Below are positions 22,647 to 27,326 of a stretch of 27,326 bases of DNA, in pieces. The number at the start of each line of letters is the position of its first letter. Position 1 is the first letter of the stretch. This stretch comes from an uncultured Prevotella sp. (GTDB taxonomy: Bacteria > Bacteroidota > Bacteroidia > Bacteroidales > Bacteroidaceae): assembly GCA_934256705.1 (NCBI GenBank), contig CAKQPF010000048.1, positions 1-27,326 of the forward strand. The letters run 5' to 3'. The notes beneath the pieces were generated by a model that had not been told where the DNA came from, made no database searches, and saw nothing but the letters and a program-made list of their open reading frames with translations. The translations under genes and the position numbers were made by a program.

Positions 22647-25313
22647 ATGACAAGAAGAAACCTCCTGCTGATGCTTCTGATCTTCGTTGCATCCATCGCG
22701 AAAGCACACGATTTTGAAATCGACGGAATCTATTACGAGCACATGTCAAGAGCCGATATGACCGTGGCAGTCTCATGCAAAGGCAACAGTTGGGACGCCT
22801 CAGAAGAGTATTCCGGCAACGTCGTTGTGCCTTATACTGTAACTCACAACGGCGAGCATTACACAGTAGCTGCCGTAAGGTCCTATGCCTTTATGGGAAA
22901 CACCAAACTGACTTCTGTCACTTTGCCATTCACAGTCAAGTCCATCGGCAATTTCTCGTTTTCCAATTGCACCGCATTGGAGACCATTGATTTTGGCGGA
23001 AACGTAGAGACCATAGGCGAGAACGCATTCGCCAACTGCACCGCATTGAAGGCAGTGGACCTTCCCAAGACAATGCGCAGGATTGGACCATCCATATTCT
23101 CCGGCTGCACCAGCCTTACTTCTGCCATCGTCAGAGGAAGTATGGAGGAAATACCCGAGAATGCCTTCTATGAATGTGCAAACATGACATACTTCCGCAT
23201 CCCCTACGGAGTGAAGAGAATGGGCAAAATGGCTTTCTTCAACTGCAGGAAACTGGCAGACATCGACCTCGATGTGTTCATGGAGGAAATAGGAGAAAGA
23301 TGCTTTGAGAGCTCTGGACTTGAGCGAGTTGTACTTCCCACCACGATGAAGAAACTGGGCAGTAGCTGCTTCGCTTATACGAAACTCGGCGAGATAACAA
23401 TCCCGGACGGCATCAAACGCATCGAGAACGCTGCTTTCCTGCAATGCGAATCATTGAAGAAAGTGGTGGTAGGAACGGATGCAAACCATGACTCCGACAA
23501 GATATGCATCGCTTACCGAGCGTTCGGCTACTGCAAGAATCTGGAGTCTGTATTCCTTTCCAATGATGTCGATACGGTGGGGTCATTCTCATTTGAGCAC
23601 TGTGATGCGCTGAAAGACCTGCACCTCGGCAGCAATATCAGAATCATAGAAGATCGCGCATTCCAATATTGCAGTTCGCTCGCAGAAGTTTCTTTGCCTG
23701 AAAGCCTTACAGAAATGGAGTATGGCGTGTTCACTAATTGCTCAAACATGAAGAAAGTGACATTCGGGAACGCCCTGCATACTATCGGCGAGAGAGCATT
23801 CAGTAACTGCAAGGCGCTGGAATCCATCCATCTGCCAGCATCCATCGACTCCATTGGCACTGGTGCTTTCGATAAATGCTACGCCCTTGCTTCCGCCACT
23901 CTCGGCAAAGGGTTAAGAGTTCTGGAGGCCGGTGCTTTCTCAAACTGCTCCAATCTGGAGGAAATATCCATCCCGGACGGTTGCTCCGAGATAAAGGACA
24001 GGACTTTCTATTACTGCAAAAAGCTCCGTAAAGCCACATTGGGCAATGGACTAAAAAGCATCGGGGAAGAAGCTTTCAGAGAGTGTACTGCGCTGGAAAC
24101 TGTGATACTGCCGTCCGACACCAAACATATAGCCAAGAATTGTTTCTATAATTGCAGGAATCTCACAGATATCAACCTGGATGGCAACCTGCGCTTTATC
24201 GGGGCAAGTGCATTCTATGCCACATCCATATCGCAGCTTTCATTCCGCAACACCCTGGAAACCATTGAGGCTTATGCCTTTGACAGTTGCAACGAACTGC
24301 AGAGCGTCGCCATACCCGCCGCCACTAAAAGCATCTCGCCTGACGCTTTCAGCAGATGCCAGGCTTTGAAATTCATTCATGTGGACAAAGACAACCCTGC
24401 CTACTGCGACATCGACGGACTGCTCTATACCCACGGCAAGGATACGCTCCTCATATATCCTTGGGCTAAAGGCAGAACTGCAATCGTCCCGGATGGCACA
24501 AAGACCGTGCTCAACTCGGCATTCTTTTCTTCCAAAGCCACTGTCCTGTTCCTGCCTTCTTCATGCAGGAAAGTGGAAGCCTGGCCAGGACTTTACAATC
24601 TTACCGTGGTTTGGCCTATCTCTTCCGCTGATGGAATCGAGGCTGCTTCCTTGAGCAAGAGCGCACTTCTCTTCGTATCCAATGGATCAGAAGGCAACAT
24701 CAAGGGAAAAGGTGCTTTCGCAAGGGTTAGGAATGTCTATGGAAAGACACTCATGATGGGACCTGACAGCATCGCTTATCATCTCACTACAGACACCAAA
24801 GGCACTCCTGTCGCTGAGGTGGCACTCAACTATGGCACTTATCTGACAGACTACAAATGCCCTGAGACAGTGGAAATTGACGGTAAGACATACACCATAA
24901 CGTCCATCGGCGAATATGCCTTCTCGCAGAATACCGGCACGCTCCATTCCATAGAACTGCCTTCCACATTGGAAAACATCAAGGAATATGCCTTTAGCAC
25001 TGTGGAAAAGGTGACCTCCGATGTGCTTTCCCCACTGCCTGTTTCCACCGATGCCTTCTATAGCAGCACATTCAGCAATGCCCCTCTCTATGTTCCAGCT
25101 GGCACTGCCGGCAAGTACAAGTCGGCTGAAGGATGGAAGAAATTCTACAAGATTGTTGAGATTGCCGGCACAGGCATAGATGAAGCCACCATTTCTGCCA
25201 CTGAACCTTATGCCGTTTTTGATGCAAACGGACGGAGAACCAATGCCCTGAAGCGTGGTCTGAATATCCTCCGATATGGCGATGGAACCGTGAAAAAGGT
25301 GATAAGAAAGTAA
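22647..25313 (+). CDS. BspA-like leucine-rich repeat (LRR_5) surface protein
   Basis: An 888-residue secreted protein. A Sec signal peptide ends at Ala-Lys-Ala (residue 20). Residues about 50-640 are a long run of LRR_5 repeats of about 23 residues, each with Ile-Gly-x-x-Ala-Phe and Cys-x-x-Leu landmarks. A second short LRR block lies near 745-800. The last 45 residues (Val-Phe-Asp-Ala-Asn-Gly-Arg-Arg ... Gly-Leu-Asn-Ile-Leu-Arg ... Lys-Val-Ile-Arg-Lys) resemble the C-terminal tail of Bacteroidetes secreted proteins, possibly a type 9 secretion signal. Such proteins bind host matrix, other bacteria or glycans. It has its own promoter and a long leader. The next gene starts 122 bp later with its own promoter. 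Confidence 0.9.
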   Translation: MTRRNLLLMLLIFVASIAKAHDFEIDGIYYEHMSRADMTVAVSCKGNSWDASEEYSGNVVVPYTVTHNGEHYTVAAVRSYAFMGNTKLTSVTLPFTVKSIGNFSFSNCTALETIDFGGNVETIGENAFANCTALKAVDLPKTMRRIGPSIFSGCTSLTSAIVRGSMEEIPENAFYECANMTYFRIPYGVKRMGKMAFFNCRKLADIDLDVFMEEIGERCFESSGLERVVLPTTMKKLGSSCFAYTKLGEITIPDGIKRIENAAFLQCESLKKVVVGTDANHDSDKICIAYRAFGYCKNLESVFLSNDVDTVGSFSFEHCDALKDLHLGSNIRIIEDRAFQYCSSLAEVSLPESLTEMEYGVFTNCSNMKKVTFGNALHTIGERAFSNCKALESIHLPASIDSIGTGAFDKCYALASATLGKGLRVLEAGAFSNCSNLEEISIPDGCSEIKDRTFYYCKKLRKATLGNGLKSIGEEAFRECTALETVILPSDTKHIAKNCFYNCRNLTDINLDGNLRFIGASAFYATSISQLSFRNTLETIEAYAFDSCNELQSVAIPAATKSISPDAFSRCQALKFIHVDKDNPAYCDIDGLLYTHGKDTLLIYPWAKGRTAIVPDGTKTVLNSAFFSSKATVLFLPSSCRKVEAWPGLYNLTVVWPISSADGIEAASLSKSALLFVSNGSEGNIKGKGAFARVRNVYGKTLMMGPDSIAYHLTTDTKGTPVAEVALNYGTYLTDYKCPETVEIDGKTYTITSIGEYAFSQNTGTLHSIELPSTLENIKEYAFSTVEKVTSDVLSPLPVSTDAFYSSTFSNAPLYVPAGTAGKYKSAEGWKKFYKIVEIAGTGIDEATISATEPYAVFDANGRRTNALKRGLNILRYGDGTVKKVIRK

Positions 25314-25361
25314 AAAAATGGTGCAAAAGATTACTTTATCCCATAAAAATGGGCGTATTGT

Positions 25362-25392
25362 TTGTTAATTTGGCGTTTTTTTGTTAACTTTG
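25362..25392 (+). promoter_or_regulatory. promoter of the phosphatidylserine decarboxylase gene
   Basis: TTG (25362-25364) and TAACTTTG (25385-25392) with 20 bp between them, 43 bp before the ATG. Confidence 0.7.
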
Positions 25393-25435
25393 CACGGAAT
25401 TACGACCTTGTTAATACTAAACTATCGTACCAATA

Positions 25436-26140
25436 ATGGGAAAAAGAATAAAGAAACTAAAAAAGATACGTCTGCATCACGAGGGAACTGACACTCTGGT
25501 TTTCGGACTTATGTTCATCGTGGCAATAGGCATAATCCTCTGGCGCTCCTTTGAGACACACTTACCTTTCTATTGCTTTATAGCAGTCTTCGGCATCATA
25601 TATGGCATCATTGTCAATTTCTTCCGTTGCCCTATCCGCATCTTTGACGAGAAGGACGAGACGGAAGGCATCATCGTAGCTCCCGCTGACGGCAAGATTG
25701 TCGTGATGCAGGAGGTGGAAGAGACAAAGTATTTCCACGAGAAGCGCAAGATGGTCAGCATCTTCATGAGCCTCTTCAATGTGCATGCCAACTGGTTTCC
25801 GGTGGACGGAAAGGTAAAACTGGTGCATCATCAGAATGGCGCATACCACAAAGCGTGGCTCCCGAAGGCAAGCGAAGAGAACGAAATGGCTGATGTCATC
25901 ATCGAAACGCCTGACGGACAGCAGGTATTGTGCCGCCAGATTGCCGGTGCCATGGCTCGTCGCATCGTGACTTATGCCAAGGAAGGCGAGGATTGCTTCA
26001 TCGACGAGCACCTCGGTTTCATCAAGTTCGGATCGAGAGTGGACCTATATCTGCCTCTCAACGCAGAGATAAACGTGAAGCTCGGACAGAATACTACCGG
26101 CAACCAGACGGTAATCGGAAAATTGAAAACAAACTCTTAG
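25436..26140 (+). CDS. psd: phosphatidylserine decarboxylase, short form
   Basis: A 234-residue proenzyme that makes phosphatidylethanolamine from phosphatidylserine. Two hydrophobic segments (about 20-36 and 43-61) anchor it in the inner membrane. Asp85 (Pro-Ala-Asp-Gly), His117 (Asn-Val-His-Ala-Asn-Trp) and Ser200 supply the self-processing triad. Cleavage would fall between Gly199 and Ser200 (Lys-Phe-Gly-Ser-Arg), leaving a pyruvoyl group on the small subunit. The length fits the compact class found in Bacteroidetes rather than the longer E. coli type. In many Bacteroidetes a phosphatidylserine synthase gene follows; here an acyltransferase does. It has its own promoter. Confidence 0.93.
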   Translation: MGKRIKKLKKIRLHHEGTDTLVFGLMFIVAIGIILWRSFETHLPFYCFIAVFGIIYGIIVNFFRCPIRIFDEKDETEGIIVAPADGKIVVMQEVEETKYFHEKRKMVSIFMSLFNVHANWFPVDGKVKLVHHQNGAYHKAWLPKASEENEMADVIIETPDGQQVLCRQIAGAMARRIVTYAKEGEDCFIDEHLGFIKFGSRVDLYLPLNAEINVKLGQNTTGNQTVIGKLKTNS

Positions 26141-26144
26141 TTTT

Positions 26145-26203
26145 AATTCATAATTCATAATTGCCTTGCCATAAAGTCTATTATGAATTATGAATTATGA
26201 ATT
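26145..26203. repeat. 18-bp perfect inverted repeat between psd and the acyltransferase gene
   Basis: AATTCATAATTCATAATT (26145-26162) is the exact reverse complement of 26186-26203, separated by 23 nt. The arms are made of ATTATGA steps. It starts 5 bp after the psd stop and ends 7 bp before the next ATG, so it could end or attenuate transcription, but there is no T-run. Confidence 0.8.
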
Positions 26204-26210
26204 ATGCATT

Positions 26211-27326
26211 ATGAAAACTTCCATATCACAAACTATCAGCATCTTGCGTTTTCCGCTTTGCGTGGTTATCGTCCTGATACACTCTAATATCGCTCTATAT
26301 AATGCATCGGTCAACCAATTTACCTCAACCCACATCTTATTCAATTACATTATCGGTGATATCTGCTTTGTCTCGTTGGCTTTATTCTTCTTTATCTCTG
26401 GCTTTTTGCTATTTCGTGAAGGAAATTTCAACTTAGTTATTTTTAAAAATAAGATAATTCATAGAGTATATAGCCTGCTTATTCCATATATATTATGGAA
26501 TCTCATCTGCTTTATAATAATCTTCATATTACAACAGATAAAACCTAATATAAATCTGCTTCTACATAAACAAATTGCGGATTTTAGAATACAAGATTTT
26601 ATCTTGATTTTTTGGAATCTCAGAGAGGTTACGGGGTATCAAACAGACCAAGCAGGCCCTTTGGTTGGTCAATTCTGGTTTATCCAGTGTCTACTTGTTT
26701 ACACATTTATGGCACCTATTATTTGGTATGCTACCAAAAAGTTGAGAATGATATTTGTAATCACACTGGGAATTATAGCATTGAGTGGAATGATTCCTGA
26801 AGTTCCTGGCTTCAATGCCTATTATTTATACATCTTTATATTAGGTGCTTATTTCTCAATCAATCATTCCAGCTGGGTGTTATCTCCGAAAAGTTTAATA
26901 GGATTCATGGTAGCCTACGGAGTGCTATTCTCAATGAGAATCATGTACCAATCGGACATTAAACTCATAGAAGAAACCCTATTCATTTTCATCATACTCA
27001 ATGTTGTACACTTATTAACAAAAAACAAACAACTGGGAAGTATTGCACAATATCTTTCTGTTACAAGTTTCTTTGTTTTTGCAATCCATCGATACTTTAC
27101 ATCTATCGGACTCAATCTATGTTCAAAGATAGATTTCCAGAATGGTTACATGCCTATAATATGCTTTTTGGCAATATCTTTCTGCTCCGTCATTTGTTCT
27201 GTATTAGCCTATGCCCTAATGGATAGATTTTGCCATAAAGCTTTGTTAGGTAATGTTAAAAAAATAACTTCCGCAATTTCCATATTGCGTTCTTTAGTCG
27301 ATGTTATTACCAAATGCCTCAATAAT
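26211..27326 (+). CDS. acyltransferase 3 family membrane protein, cut by the window edge
   Basis: An open frame of 372 codons with no stop before the window ends. The protein is highly hydrophobic with about 10 membrane helices. It begins Met-Lys-Thr-Ser-Ile-Ser-Gln and reads Ser-Ile-Leu-Arg-Phe-Pro-Leu-Cys early, the usual opening of the acyltransferase 3 family (Arg followed by a hydrophobic helix). Helix-loop landmarks include Phe-Phe-Phe-Ile-Ser-Gly-Phe-Leu-Leu and, later, Gln-Phe-Trp-Phe-Ile-Gln. Such proteins move acyl groups onto surface glycans or lipids at the inner membrane. An in-frame ATG at 26190 lies inside the repeat; 26211 is preferred because it follows it. The likely end is just outside the window. 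Confidence 0.85.
   Translation, partial: MKTSISQTISILRFPLCVVIVLIHSNIALYNASVNQFTSTHILFNYIIGDICFVSLALFFFISGFLLFREGNFNLVIFKNKIIHRVYSLLIPYILWNLICFIIIFILQQIKPNINLLLHKQIADFRIQDFILIFWNLREVTGYQTDQAGPLVGQFWFIQCLLVYTFMAPIIWYATKKLRMIFVITLGIIALSGMIPEVPGFNAYYLYIFILGAYFSINHSSWVLSPKSLIGFMVAYGVLFSMRIMYQSDIKLIEETLFIFIILNVVHLLTKNKQLGSIAQYLSVTSFFVFAIHRYFTSIGLNLCSKIDFQNGYMPIICFLAISFCSVICSVLAYALMDRFCHKALLGNVKKITSAISILRSLVDVITKCLNN

Noticed and set aside
25341..25354. Terminator after the LRR gene (CCCAT/ATGGG hairpin)
   Set aside because: The stem is only 5 bp and no T-run follows directly.

Overview
The window looks like a Bacteroidales chromosome, most likely Prevotella/Segatella. Seven sites match the Bacteroidetes promoter layout (TTG, 19-20 bp, TAnnTTTG). 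A BspA-type LRR_5 surface protein carries a C-terminal tail of the kind seen on secreted Prevotella proteins. A lipoprotein serpin, ECF-sigma signalling, a short phosphatidylserine decarboxylase and long A/C- or G/T-rich intergenic hairpins also fit. The genus call is inference from style, not from a marker gene.

Positions 1-11913 hold a leftward defence-type operon of seven tightly packed genes. In transcription order they are: a DUF4007 protein, a large P-loop ATPase, a short DndC-like PP-loop sulfurtransferase, a PLD-like/DEAD-box helicase, a 76-residue protein, a DndD-like SMC ATPase with a zinc-hook CxxC, and a 453-residue protein with two Myb/SANT-like helix-turn-helix segments. It resembles a DNA phosphorothioation (PT) system, but canonical DndA, DndB, DndE and DndFGH are not recognisable. 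One strong promoter (11883-11913, minus strand) drives it. About 385 nt of leader follow, including a roughly 220-nt block (11587-11805) that can fold into a closed multi-branched RNA, and then a hairpin just before the first start codon. A perfect 26-bp palindrome centred on GATC lies inside the DndC-like gene.

Positions 12016-14610 carry a family-4 glycosyltransferase and a PF14907-like nucleotidyltransferase, typical of a surface-glycan setting. A 222-bp MITE-like element (14726-14947) with 13-bp perfect ends and an 11-bp target duplication is inserted 7 bp before the start codon of the serpin after it. Serpin, ECF sigma factor and a protein combining an anti-sigma-like N-terminus with a beta-barrel C-terminus form a compact operon (14966-18009).

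Positions 18028-27326 contain a leftward SGNH hydrolase; a compound inverted repeat; an MFS transporter with a strong terminator; and a gene-free stretch of about 1.15 kb with a 22-bp tandem array and twin hairpins. After that come the BspA-like LRR protein, phosphatidylserine decarboxylase and an acyltransferase-3 membrane protein cut by the window edge.
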